Origin: Natrarchaeobius halalkaliphilus
GTDB taxonomy: Archaea; Halobacteriota; Halobacteria; Halobacteriales; Natrialbaceae
Assembly (NCBI RefSeq): GCF_003841485.1
Contig: NZ_REFY01000002.1
Coordinates: 62,001-126,000, forward strand
Length of the DNA stretch: 64,000 nt
Direction of reading: 5' to 3'
The position numbers were made by a program, and so were the translations under genes. This document shows positions 43,114 through 51,477 of this stretch, in pieces; position 1 is the first letter of the stretch; each line of letters starts with the position of its first letter. Below the pieces are notes generated by a model. The model was given only the letters and a program-made list of their open reading frames with translations, did not search any database and had not been told where the DNA came from.

Positions 43114-45450
43114 TCACCGACCGAGGAGCCGGTCGCGGAGCGATCGAGACGTCGGTCGTTCAGCGAGCAGGACCGAACAGTCGACTTCGGTGACGACATC
43201 ATAAGCGAGCGATCCCCTCAGCAGCCGCGAGAGGAGACCGCGTTCGGTCGCTCCGATGACGAGCAGCGTGTGATCGTTGGCCGCCGCTGCGATCGCGTCT
43301 TCGACGTTTCCGGAGGTGTCGATTCGGATCGCCGCGTCCGAGAGATCGTGATCGGTCGCCCATTCGGTGAGGAAGGCTTCGCCCGTATCTTCGTCTTCTT
43401 CGTCGTCGACGACGTGTAAGAGCGTGATCTCCGAGCCGGCCTGATCGCGGAGATACCGGGCGACCTCGGCGCTCAGGTCGGAGTCCGGCCCGCCGGCGGT
43501 CGGCACCAGCACGCGATCGGTCTGGAGCCCGCGGTCGTTGAGGACGAGAAAGTCACACGGCAGATCGTGGGTGAGTTCGTCGAGCGGCCGTTCCGCTCGT
43601 CCGGCGGACCACGGTCGGCCCGGCCCCCAGCCCATGACGACCGTGTCGGCCTCTTTTCGCCGTGCGACGTTGAACACTTCCTCGAACGATCGGTGCGAGA
43701 CGACCGTTCGGATCTCGACGGGAACGTCGAGCGTCTCCGTGCTTTCACGGACCTGCGCCATCAGCGCCTGTGACTCGTCGTCGATGCGTCGAACGTGCTC
43801 GGAGCCTTCTTCCAGCGGTGTCTGGTCGGGCACTTCGACGATGTGGACGGCCTCGACGCGTCCGTCGTTCGCGTTGGCAACGATGCTCGCGAGCGAGAGA
43901 AGCGGTGCCTCCGTTCTGGGATTCGAAACCGGAACGACGACCGTATACTCGTCTCTCCCGGACGGTTTGGCGACGTTGGCGGCGGAGACGGCCGCATCCG
44001 GCATTTCGTCGGACCGCGAGAGAATGTAGTTGCTCAGCACGCCCTCACGGTCGGTTTCGTGGCGAGCGTAGATGCCGTACCAGATTACCGCACCCACGAC
44101 GAACAGGAGACTCAACGCGATCTCGATCTCCTCCATAAACCCGATCAGCCCGAGCGAGAGGACGATCCCGAGGATCGGAGTGATGGGGTACAGCGGGACG
44201 GTGAAATCGGGGTCGTACTCCGGAACGTCGGCCTCGCGAAAGACGATCAGCGCCGCGTTGATGAGCGCGTACACAACCAGATGGAGCACGCTCGCCGCCT
44301 TCGCCAGCACCTCGAGCTGGCCGCCGAGGACGACGATGAACAGCAAAATCATGGCACCCGTGACGGCGATCGATCGGTACGGCGTTGCGAACCGCGGATG
44401 AATCTCGTTGAGCCAGCCGGTGACGATCTTATCGCGCCCCATCGCGAAGTTGATCCGCGCCGAGGCGAGGATCGAGGCGTTTGCGCTCGAGGCCGTTGCG
44501 AGCAGGGCCGCGAGAGTGATCGAGGTCACGCCGATCACGCCGAGGTTCCCCTCGAAGACGATGCCCGCGGCGTCGGACATCGGCGTCTCTTCGCTGAGCA
44601 CGTCGTAGGGGATGATTCCGACGAGCAGACCGACGAGGATCACGTAGATGACCATGACGACCGCGACGCTGCCGATGATGGCGATCGGGAGATTTCGACC
44701 GGGATTCTCGAGTTCCTCACCGATCGTCGCGATCTTCGCGTAGCCGAGATAGGAGACGAACACGAGCGCCGCGCCCGGGAGCACTTCGTCGAATCCGAGC
44801 GGTGCAACGGTCCCATCGACCATCACCGTTCCCCAGTCGAACGAGAAGAAACCGACGACGGCGAATATCGTGAGGATCACGAGCAACAGCGAGACTATCG
44901 CGGTCTGGATGCCGCCAGTTTCTTTCGCGCCCATGTAATTGACCCCGACAAATGCGACGCCCGCGATCAGCGCGCCGATCTGAATATCCGAGAGTATCAG
45001 CGGGCCCAACACGATAGTCGGCAAGAGCGCGACCTCCCCGAGGCCGGGCACGGGCACGACGACGCCGTCGAGAAGCGTTGCGAGGTAGCCGCCGAATCCG
45101 ATACAGTAAAACGCGCTGGCGAAAGCGAGTCCCATCCAGTCGCCCATTCCGGATATCGAGCCGAACAGCGGGCCGAGTGCACGATTGATGTAGTAGTACG
45201 CGCCGCCGGCTTTCGGCATTGCAGTCCCGAGTTCGCTCACGGAGAAAGCGTTCACCATGGCGATCAGTCCGCCGATGACGAACGAGAGGACGACGATCGG
45301 GCCGGTTTCCTGTGCGGCGACGCCGGGCAGCACGAAAATGCCCGCACCGACCATCGTTCCGATACCGATCGCAAGCGCCGAGACCAGCCCGAGGTCTTTG
45401 GCGAGTTCTTCCTCAGCTCCCGTCATTCGACCCACCCCGTTATCGGCCAT
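43114..45450 (-). CDS. APC-superfamily transporter fused to UspA domains
   Basis: A 778-residue protein. The first half has about twelve membrane segments of the amino-acid/polyamine/organocation superfamily (GIGTMVGAGIFVLPGVAA near residues 35-52, then FSVSELGTAMPKAGGAYYYI). The second half, from about residue 490, carries two universal-stress-type domains (YTVVVPVSNPRTEAPLLSLA and later VLVPTAGGPDSDLSAEVARY), which may sense nucleotides and gate transport. Substrate unknown. It ends only 14 bases before the hairpin element. Confidence 0.92.
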   Translation of the reverse strand: MADNGVGRMTGAEEELAKDLGLVSALAIGIGTMVGAGIFVLPGVAAQETGPIVVLSFVIGGLIAMVNAFSVSELGTAMPKAGGAYYYINRALGPLFGSISGMGDWMGLAFASAFYCIGFGGYLATLLDGVVVPVPGLGEVALLPTIVLGPLILSDIQIGALIAGVAFVGVNYMGAKETGGIQTAIVSLLLVILTIFAVVGFFSFDWGTVMVDGTVAPLGFDEVLPGAALVFVSYLGYAKIATIGEELENPGRNLPIAIIGSVAVVMVIYVILVGLLVGIIPYDVLSEETPMSDAAGIVFEGNLGVIGVTSITLAALLATASSANASILASARINFAMGRDKIVTGWLNEIHPRFATPYRSIAVTGAMILLFIVVLGGQLEVLAKAASVLHLVVYALINAALIVFREADVPEYDPDFTVPLYPITPILGIVLSLGLIGFMEEIEIALSLLFVVGAVIWYGIYARHETDREGVLSNYILSRSDEMPDAAVSAANVAKPSGRDEYTVVVPVSNPRTEAPLLSLASIVANANDGRVEAVHIVEVPDQTPLEEGSEHVRRIDDESQALMAQVRESTETLDVPVEIRTVVSHRSFEEVFNVARRKEADTVVMGWGPGRPWSAGRAERPLDELTHDLPCDFLVLNDRGLQTDRVLVPTAGGPDSDLSAEVARYLRDQAGSEITLLHVVDDEEDEDTGEAFLTEWATDHDLSDAAIRIDTSGNVEDAIAAAANDHTLLVIGATERGLLSRLLRGSLAYDVVTEVDCSVLLAERPTSRSLRDRLLGR

Positions 45451-45701
45451 TCACAAACGGAGACTGAATGATTCAACGTAAATAGACGAGCGAGCGCACA
45501 TTCGGACACAGTATTTGGCACAAAAATCACACCCATTCAATAGAACGCCGAGGTCCTAACCCGGGTGGGTGAGTCGGTTGACTGTTCACGAACATAGTGG
45601 ATGAAGTCAGACACACTCCTTAAACCATTTGTTAACGGAATTTCTCCACCATCGAACTGACGTGAGTTGTTTCGTGTTCGACTCGAGCGTCGAATCGAAC
45701 G

Positions 45702-46829
45702 CTAGACTCCGAAGGTGGCTCGAAGCATGTCTCGAGTTCCGGGTCCGAGTCCGACGGCGACGACGGTGATCATCAAGAGGATGGCGTACCGTGGGCTGTC
45801 CTCGAAGACCGTTTCGTCGAAGATCCAGATGACGACGACGGCGGCTGCGAGTTTCACGAGTAAGAACGGCCAGGCAGCACCGGTAACGTCGACGACGCTC
45901 TGGGGGAGCATCGAACCGGTGACGTTGACGATCGCTTCGTTGACCGGATGCTTCGGAATCAGGTTGTGACTGTGGCCGAACGCGACCGCCCAGTCGAGAC
46001 CGATAACGTTCGCGACCCCGTCGACCGCGTGCGCCCAGATGACGACGATCCCCATGTACCGCGTGCCACGATTGATTCCCGGAGCGAACTGCTCGATCGC
46101 GAGCCAGGTGATCCCCGTCGCGATGGTCGCGCCGACGAGCGTCGTCAACAAAAGTAGGGGATAGAACGTCGCATACGGTTCGACCGCCGCGATGTACCCG
46201 AGATAGCCGACCGTCACCGCAACCAGCCCCGTTCCGATCGCTGCGAGCGGATACTCGTATCCCGAGACGGAGTCGTTTTGTTCGAGCCAGACCGAGACGA
46301 CGACTGCGACGAGCGTCACGAGAAAGACGGTGAAGTAGATCAGCGGACTGATCAGAAAGCCGGACCACGGCAACTGGATGGCGAGTTCACCGGTCTCGCG
46401 GTAGGCGGCCACGTTCGCGTCCTCGACGACCCGCAACGCGCCCCCGAACAACATGAACGGGAACAGCGCGTAGAATCCCGCCCGGTAGCGGTCGATCGCG
46501 AGCCGCTGGACGAGAAGAACGATTCCGGCCAGAAAGAGGATCAGCGTCGGAATGTAGCCGGCATAAGAGACGAAGGTGTATCCCGGGGACGCGGTCGGTC
46601 CGGCGTCCGCGCCCGCCTGAGCACACTGGACCTGTTCGCCGCCGGCCCACGCGATGCAGCCCCAGCCGTGTGCATCGGCGACGACCGGACCCCAGTAGTA
46701 CTGCCAGATCAGATCGACGTACACCCGTTGTGGAAACGCGATCGCGGCGAGTGTCACGACGGCCGCGAGAAGGCCGACAGTCACGGCCCAGACACGAGCC
46801 GGACCGTAGCGCTCGACGTACTCGTACAT
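45702..46829 (-). CDS. DUF63 membrane protein
   Basis: A 375-residue archaeal membrane protein with about nine hydrophobic segments. The family signatures [17 protein letters not shown] (about residues 127-143) and [20 protein letters not shown] (about 258-277) are clear, as is [17 protein letters not shown]. Function is unknown; the charged residues within membrane segments suggest an enzyme or transporter. It is divided from the inositol monophosphatase gene by 63 bases in the same direction. Confidence 0.9.
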   Translation of the reverse strand: MYEYVERYGPARVWAVTVGLLAAVVTLAAIAFPQRVYVDLIWQYYWGPVVADAHGWGCIAWAGGEQVQCAQAGADAGPTASPGYTFVSYAGYIPTLILFLAGIVLLVQRLAIDRYRAGFYALFPFMLFGGALRVVEDANVAAYRETGELAIQLPWSGFLISPLIYFTVFLVTLVAVVVSVWLEQNDSVSGYEYPLAAIGTGLVAVTVGYLGYIAAVEPYATFYPLLLLTTLVGATIATGITWLAIEQFAPGINRGTRYMGIVVIWAHAVDGVANVIGLDWAVAFGHSHNLIPKHPVNEAIVNVTGSMLPQSVVDVTGAAWPFLLVKLAAAVVVIWIFDETVFEDSPRYAILLMITVVAVGLGPGTRDMLRATFGV

Positions 46830-46892
46830 ACCCGATACCCGTTGCGGGTGGCGCTTACCGTTTCCGGTTTTCTCTCCGGAAACGCGCGTCGG

Positions 46893-47699
46893 TCACTCGC
46901 CGTCGATCGCTCGAGCCGCGGCCAGTACCTCGTCGTGAATCTCGCCGTTCGAGGCGACCAGCCCGCGACTGTCGTGACGCCACCGTTCCCCCTCGAGGTC
47001 GGTGACGATGCCCCCCGCGTTCCGGATCAGGCCGACCCCGGCGACGGTATCCCACGGGTTCGTTCGCAGGTTCGTGACGGCACCCTGGAGGGCACCCGAA
47101 GCGACCATTCCGAGCTCGAGTTGCGTACAGCCGTGTCGACGGAGATCACCGAAGCGCGTAACCAGTTCTCGCGTCGCACGGGCGTACTCCCCGCGCCGGT
47201 CGAAGTCCCACCAGAACGTCGGGCAGACGATCGAGCGCTCGGGGTCCGTTCGCTGACTGACCGACAGCGGGTCGCCGTTCAGGAACGCCCCGTCGGGACC
47301 GGACCGATACGTATCGGACAGTGCCGGACAGACCAGCGCGGCACCGACCGGTTCGCCGTCGACGACCGCCGCAACGGCGGTCCCGAACGCGGGAGTGCCG
47401 TCGACGTAGTTGTTCGTTCCGTCGATCGGATCGACGATCCAGGCCGGCCCCTCGTCCGGAACCCGTTTCAGCGCGTCGTTCTCTTCACCGACGACCGGCT
47501 CGTCCGGAAACGTCTCGCGGATACGCTCGGTGACCGCGACCTGTGCGTTCCGATCTGCGTCGGTTACGACGTCGGTTTTTCCCGCCTTGGTCTCGACTTC
47601 GAGAGGCGTTCGAAAGGAATCGATCGCGATCGCGGCACCGTTCTCGGCAGCCCGAACGGCGACATCGGCTCGCCGTCGATCCGACCCGTGAGTGGTCAT
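46893..47699 (-). CDS. Inositol monophosphatase family protein
   Basis: Mg-dependent phosphatase of 268 residues acting on inositol phosphate or related sugar phosphates (including fructose-1,6-bisphosphate in archaea). Metal-site motifs: VVGEENDALK, WIVDPIDGTNNYVDG and NPWDTVAGVGLIRNAGG. Start is ATG 47699 (MTTHGSDRRRADVAV). The frame is open for 52 codons upstream through the gap, without family sequence. Confidence 0.92.
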   Translation of the reverse strand: MTTHGSDRRRADVAVRAAENGAAIAIDSFRTPLEVETKAGKTDVVTDADRNAQVAVTERIRETFPDEPVVGEENDALKRVPDEGPAWIVDPIDGTNNYVDGTPAFGTAVAAVVDGEPVGAALVCPALSDTYRSGPDGAFLNGDPLSVSQRTDPERSIVCPTFWWDFDRRGEYARATRELVTRFGDLRRHGCTQLELGMVASGALQGAVTNLRTNPWDTVAGVGLIRNAGGIVTDLEGERWRHDSRGLVASNGEIHDEVLAAARAIDGE

Positions 47700-47835
47700 T
47701 GGAGCACCTCGAGTGGCCGACGTGAAAAGCGGTTGGATACCGACGGCCGATCGCGACGGCGGTGCGGGTCGGACGGTTCGGCGGCTGCACTCGAGGAGTT
47801 TCGACAGGGGCGGCTCGACACGCGAACGAGACGGG

Positions 47836-47915
47836 GACGGACTATTGTAAGCCATTGCCGGTGGGACCGCGACCCATCTTGCGGTCCCAGCGGTAAACCG
47901 TTACAATAGACCGTA
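47836..47915. repeat. 80-base nested hairpin element, copy 2
   Basis: Outer arms ACGGACTATTGTAA and TTACAATAGACCGT pair with one mismatch, and inner arms GGGACCGC/GCGGTCCC are perfect. It shares the ACGGACTRYTGTAAGYCATT end and the GGTAAACNGTTACARYA end with copy 1, while the inner stems have diverged. The rest of the 47700-48023 gap has no gene that I can support. Confidence 0.65.
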
Positions 47916-48023
47916 CGAGACGTCACAGTCGTTTCGGGTCACAGCGTCCAGAAGCTTTGCGAGGGAAGATCCCGCGTAGGACCTTCTGCATTTTCACTCG
48001 GCACGGTGTGTGCCTCGTTGCAA

Positions 48024-48106
48024 TGCGAGGGGAGGGAATCGAACCCACGAACTCCTACGAGAGCGGATCTTGAGTCCGCCGCCGTTGGCCGCTTGGCTAC
48101 CCTCGC
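48024..48106 (-). tRNA. tRNA-Leu (CAA)
   Basis: Read on the minus strand: acceptor GCGAGGG/CCCTCGC, anticodon loop CTCAAGA giving CAA, a long class II variable arm (TCTCGTAGGAG), T-arm GGGTTCGATTCCC and discriminator A; CCA is not encoded. Confidence 0.95.
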
Positions 48107-48236
48107 ACGCAGCCGGAGATACGACGGAGGCGTTTGAATACCCTACGATTTCCGTCGCGGCCTCGTACACTGTCGCACTGATCCGGGTAGTACTGTCGAA
48201 AACCCGAATAATCGTGGAATCGATTCTCACACAACG

Positions 48237-48242
48237 TTTATT
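48237..48242 (+). promoter_or_regulatory. TATA box before a candidate 66-residue ORF
   Basis: TTTATT centred 27-28 bases upstream of ATG 48267, the classic spacing of a leaderless haloarchaeal mRNA. It is also the only good promoter that I see for the DUF5794 gene downstream. Confidence 0.5.
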
Positions 48243-48266
48243 GACAGTCCCGTCCTCGAATCGAGT

Positions 48267-48467
48267 ATGTACGCTGTGAGTTCCAGCGATTCCCGAACCG
48301 GTGGTCAAACGAGCACTGACGCCACCTCGTTCTTTACATTCGGGAACCTGACTTTCAAACTCACAGCGCGGGGCCGCAATCGGACGAACTGGTGGCATCC
48401 CAGCCAACCGGGTCGACATCGTCCACACCATTCCCCGCCGGCCTGGGGTCACGGCCATCGTCCGTGA
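48267..48467 (+). CDS. Candidate 66-residue leader protein
   Basis: ATG 48267 lies at the predicted start of transcription, and the frame ends three bases before the DUF5794 ATG. The sequence MYAVSSSDSRTGGQTSTDAT is followed by a basic, His/Pro/Gly-rich tail (HPSQPGRHRPHHSPPAWGHG), not typical of acidic haloarchaeal proteins. It may be a translated leader or an accident. The rest of 48107-48470 contains nothing else that I can support. Confidence 0.3.
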   Translation: MYAVSSSDSRTGGQTSTDATSFFTFGNLTFKLTARGRNRTNWWHPSQPGRHRPHHSPPAWGHGHRP

Positions 48468-48470
48468 GCG

Positions 48471-49367
48471 ATGAGTACGTCACAACACCCCGTTGCACTC
48501 CGTCTCGAGCGGATCGTCGGCGGGAACACCAGACTGCTCGCGTTAGTGATGATGCTGCCGTTGATCGACGGCGTTTTTCCGGCGTTGATCCTCGCGGGTG
48601 CGCTTGACGACCCGCTGGGGGCCGTCCAGGTCGGGTTGTTGATCTTCGGTGGAAGCGCGACCGTCGCCGTCATCCTCGCTGATATGACCGGCACGCCGCG
48701 AGAGCAGGCCACGATCGTGCTTCTGGTGGGGATCCCGTTGATCCTCCTCGCGGCGATACAGGCGGCGCTCGCGCCGGCGATCGGCAGCGTCCTCGACGAC
48801 ACGATCATCGAACGGTTCGCCGCGCTGGTCATCCTCGCTATCGCCGCGAAGACGGCGAGTGCGACGATCGGCGAGTATCTGCCGAGTCCGGCGATCATCA
48901 TCGCGCTCGGACTGGTCGCCAGTATCGATCTCAACGGGGCCACGCTCGCCGTGATGGACGACCCTGCTCTCGTCGCGAACGCGACGCTCGCAGCGGTCGT
49001 CGGAGTCGGCTTCGCCCTGGCAGTCGCCCTATCGGGGCCGTATCTCCGCGAGTACATGGACCTCGATCGGTTCCGCTTCGGGAGCGCGGTCGCACTCGGC
49101 CTGTTGCCGCTGTCCCTGCTCGGGTTCGCTTTCGGTCAGGCACCCCTCGCCGCACTCGTCGTCGCCGCGCTGTTCGCACTCGACCTCTCGTTCGGTGACG
49201 ACGACTCAGAGAGTGACGACGACGGCTTTTTCCCCGCCGTCGGAACGGGACCGCTGGCCGACAGCGGGCTTCCGGGATCGAACGCGAGCGAGTCCCCGTC
49301 CGACGACGTGGACGGCTCGAGCGACGACGATCCGACCGAGACCGACGAACGAGCGCCGTGGCTGTAG
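48471..49367 (+). CDS. DUF5794 membrane protein
   Basis: A 298-residue haloarchaeal membrane protein with about seven hydrophobic segments in the first 245 residues (starting RLLALVMMLPLIDGVFPALI) and a 55-residue acidic, disordered C-terminal tail rich in Asp, Glu and Ser. Family function is unknown. ATG 48471 is the natural start, just after the small upstream frame. Confidence 0.8.
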   Translation: MSTSQHPVALRLERIVGGNTRLLALVMMLPLIDGVFPALILAGALDDPLGAVQVGLLIFGGSATVAVILADMTGTPREQATIVLLVGIPLILLAAIQAALAPAIGSVLDDTIIERFAALVILAIAAKTASATIGEYLPSPAIIIALGLVASIDLNGATLAVMDDPALVANATLAAVVGVGFALAVALSGPYLREYMDLDRFRFGSAVALGLLPLSLLGFAFGQAPLAALVVAALFALDLSFGDDDSESDDDGFFPAVGTGPLADSGLPGSNASESPSDDVDGSSDDDPTETDERAPWL

Positions 49368-49476
49368 CCGATAGTCCTCGCACGGAACACTGTCGAACAC
49401 CGATCAAAAACACGCGTTCCGTCTGCGACAGCGTTCGGGGGAACCGGATCGCTACGTCCACGCGCGGTGATCGACG

Positions 49477-49695
49477 TCAACTCACCCGGTAAGGATTCTC
49501 GTCGTCCGCTTCGCCGTCGTTCCCCTCGCCGCTCGAGTACGGTTTTCGTGCCGTGATGGTGACCGTCGCTTCGGGGTCGTCCTCGTCGGTCCACGGGCTG
49601 TCGTAGGCCGAAATCTCGAGGTCGGTGACGTCCCAGCCGTCCGCTTCGATCAGTTCGACGAGTTTGCGCTGATCCGCGAGCATGTCGTCGTCCAT
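49477..49695 (-). CDS. Conserved haloarchaeal protein, 72 residues
   Basis: Small acidic protein starting MDDDMLADQRKLVELIEADG with a WDVTDLEISAYDSPW strand and a C-terminal strand TVTITARKPYSSG before an acidic tail. The helix-strand-strand pattern recalls small regulatory or chaperone-like domains, but I do not recognise it. Start at ATG 49695; the longer frame upstream is basic and rejected. Confidence 0.65.
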   Translation of the reverse strand: MDDDMLADQRKLVELIEADGWDVTDLEISAYDSPWTDEDDPEATVTITARKPYSSGEGNDGEADDENPYRVS

Positions 49696-49884
49696 GCGTG
49701 TCCGTTCGGTAACCGTCGAAGTAGCTCTTCTGCCGGCTCCGCCGTCCGTGATCCTCGATGATCGTTGGTCTCCCGTGGCACCGACCGGCCTCACTCGTTC
49801 CGAGCAGAACGGACGGATCGTGTCAGATAGTCACCCCGAATTCGAAACCAGTATCGGTTACGCAAACCGCAAATACCCGGCGAG

Positions 49885-49890
49885 TTTAAG
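49885..49890 (+). promoter_or_regulatory. TATA box of moaA
   Basis: AGTTTAAGCG centred about 27 bases before the moaA ATG at 49915, indicating a leaderless mRNA. Confidence 0.55.
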
Positions 49891-49914
49891 CGGATCCACC
49901 TGCAACCGACTGCT

Positions 49915-50925
49915 ATGCTCACCGACGAGTTCGGACGCGAAGTGACCGGCGTCCGCGTTTCTCTCACCGATCGGTGTAACTTCGACTGTGTCTATTGTCA
50001 CAACGAGGGGTTGGGGGATACGCGGGGACCGATGGACCCACAGGACGACGAGATGGATACCGAAGACGTCGTCCGGTTTCTCGAAGTCGTAGCCGAGTTC
50101 GGCGTCGACGCGGTCAAGTTCACCGGCGGCGAGCCGATGCTTCGCCAGGATCTCGAGGAGATAATCGCCCGAACGCCCGACGAGATGGAAGTCTCGATGA
50201 CGACCAACGGGACATTCCTTCCCGGCCGTGCGGATGATCTCGTCGACGCCGGTCTCGAACGGGTCAACGTCTCTCAGGACGCCCTCGACCCCGACGACTT
50301 CGCCGCGGTTACAAAAAGCGGAGCGTACGACAAGGTGCTCGAGGGCGTCGACGCGGCCCTCGAAGCGGGACTCGAGCCGGTGAAACTCAATATGGTCGTC
50401 TTCGAACACACGGCGGGTTACGTTCCGGAGATGGTCGATCACGTGGCAGAAAACGACGGGCTTCAGCTCCAGTTGATCGAGTACATGCCCGAGCTGACGG
50501 GCAAGCCGGAGTGGAACATCGAGATCGAGCGCGTTCACGACTGGCTCGCAGAACGAGCAGTCGATATCGAGCACAGGGAGATGCACGACCGACGACGGTA
50601 CTGGGTCGCCGGCAGCGACGACGAGGGGACCGAGCGATCGCGTGAGGATCCGGGCGTGGGAATGGTCGAGATCGTCGACCCCGTCGAGAATCCGACCTTC
50701 TGTGCGAACTGCCACCGCGTCCGGGTGACTCACGAGGGGTATCTCAAGGGCTGTCTCAACCGCAACGACGACCTCCGAACGATGGGCGAGATGACGAACT
50801 CCGAGATTCGGGAGGCGTTCCGAGAGACCGTCGAAAACCGGGTTCCTTACTACGGGGAGTACATGATCAAAAACGCCGACGGCGAGTGGGAACTAAACGA
50901 GAAGTACCTCGACGCTCCCGCCTGA
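49915..50925 (+). CDS. moaA: GTP 3',8-cyclase (molybdenum cofactor synthesis)
   Basis: Radical-SAM enzyme that rearranges GTP in the first step of molybdopterin synthesis. Cluster 1 ligands are Cys21, Cys25 and Cys28 in [16 protein letters not shown]. The SAM motif is [15 protein letters not shown]. The C-terminal second cluster uses [20 protein letters not shown] (about residues 262-281). The 336-residue length and the fully conserved layout leave little doubt. No moaC follows; the next gene is on the other strand. Confidence 0.95.
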   Translation: MLTDEFGREVTGVRVSLTDRCNFDCVYCHNEGLGDTRGPMDPQDDEMDTEDVVRFLEVVAEFGVDAVKFTGGEPMLRQDLEEIIARTPDEMEVSMTTNGTFLPGRADDLVDAGLERVNVSQDALDPDDFAAVTKSGAYDKVLEGVDAALEAGLEPVKLNMVVFEHTAGYVPEMVDHVAENDGLQLQLIEYMPELTGKPEWNIEIERVHDWLAERAVDIEHREMHDRRRYWVAGSDDEGTERSREDPGVGMVEIVDPVENPTFCANCHRVRVTHEGYLKGCLNRNDDLRTMGEMTNSEIREAFRETVENRVPYYGEYMIKNADGEWELNEKYLDAPA

Positions 50926-50940
50926 CCTGCCGATCTCTCA

Positions 50941-51477
50941 TCAACGACGCGTACCGAGTGCGAGCGTCGCGAACGTCCCCGCGAGCAACAACAACACGAG
51001 CGCGCCGACCGGTTGACCGGAAGCGGCGACGGCGTATACGCCGTATCCGATCGTGACCGTCGTCAGGCCGATAAGCAGACTCGAGACGGTCTGGACGATC
51101 TCGAGGCGGCGAGTGTCCGCCTCGCGCCCGAGCTGTCTACCGAGGTCGACGGCGCTTCCGGCCAGGTCCCACGCGACGACGACGCAGACGGTCGCGAGTA
51201 GCGTAAGCTCGATACTGGACCCCTCGAGGCCGGCCACGATCACGCCGGCGAACGCGGCCAGCGATCCCAGGTCGACGACGAGATCGCGGTTGAACGGCTG
51301 TTCGGCGCCCACTCCGGCGAGGAGTGAAACGAGCCCAACGAGTGCGAGTGCGCCGGCGGTCGTCGACGTGAGCGCGACGATCACCGTCGCGAGCGCGACG
51401 GCGGCGATCGCACCCCCGCTGGCGACGAGCGTCGGCCGGCGGGTGATCTCGACCCGGGAGCCGGTGGGGTCGGTCAT
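50941..51477 (-). CDS. DUF7519-like membrane protein
   Basis: A 178-residue protein with about five hydrophobic segments, short loops and an N-terminal basic stretch (MTDPTGSRVEITRRPTLVAS). It is the last gene of a minus-strand cluster with DUF58 and DUF4129 proteins, overlapping the DUF58 stop by four bases. This order is common in haloarchaea. Its role is unknown. The family number is from memory. Confidence 0.7.
   Translation of the reverse strand: MTDPTGSRVEITRRPTLVASGGAIAAVALATVIVALTSTTAGALALVGLVSLLAGVGAEQPFNRDLVVDLGSLAAFAGVIVAGLEGSSIELTLLATVCVVVAWDLAGSAVDLGRQLGREADTRRLEIVQTVSSLLIGLTTVTIGYGVYAVAASGQPVGALVLLLLAGTFATLALGTRR

Noticed and set aside
43795-45471. A 558-codon plus-strand open frame opposite the APC-UspA transporter
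   Set aside because: It is antisense to a clear membrane transporter and consists of His, Arg, Asp and Gln-rich sequence with no domain; long antisense frames are usual in G+C-rich haloarchaeal DNA.
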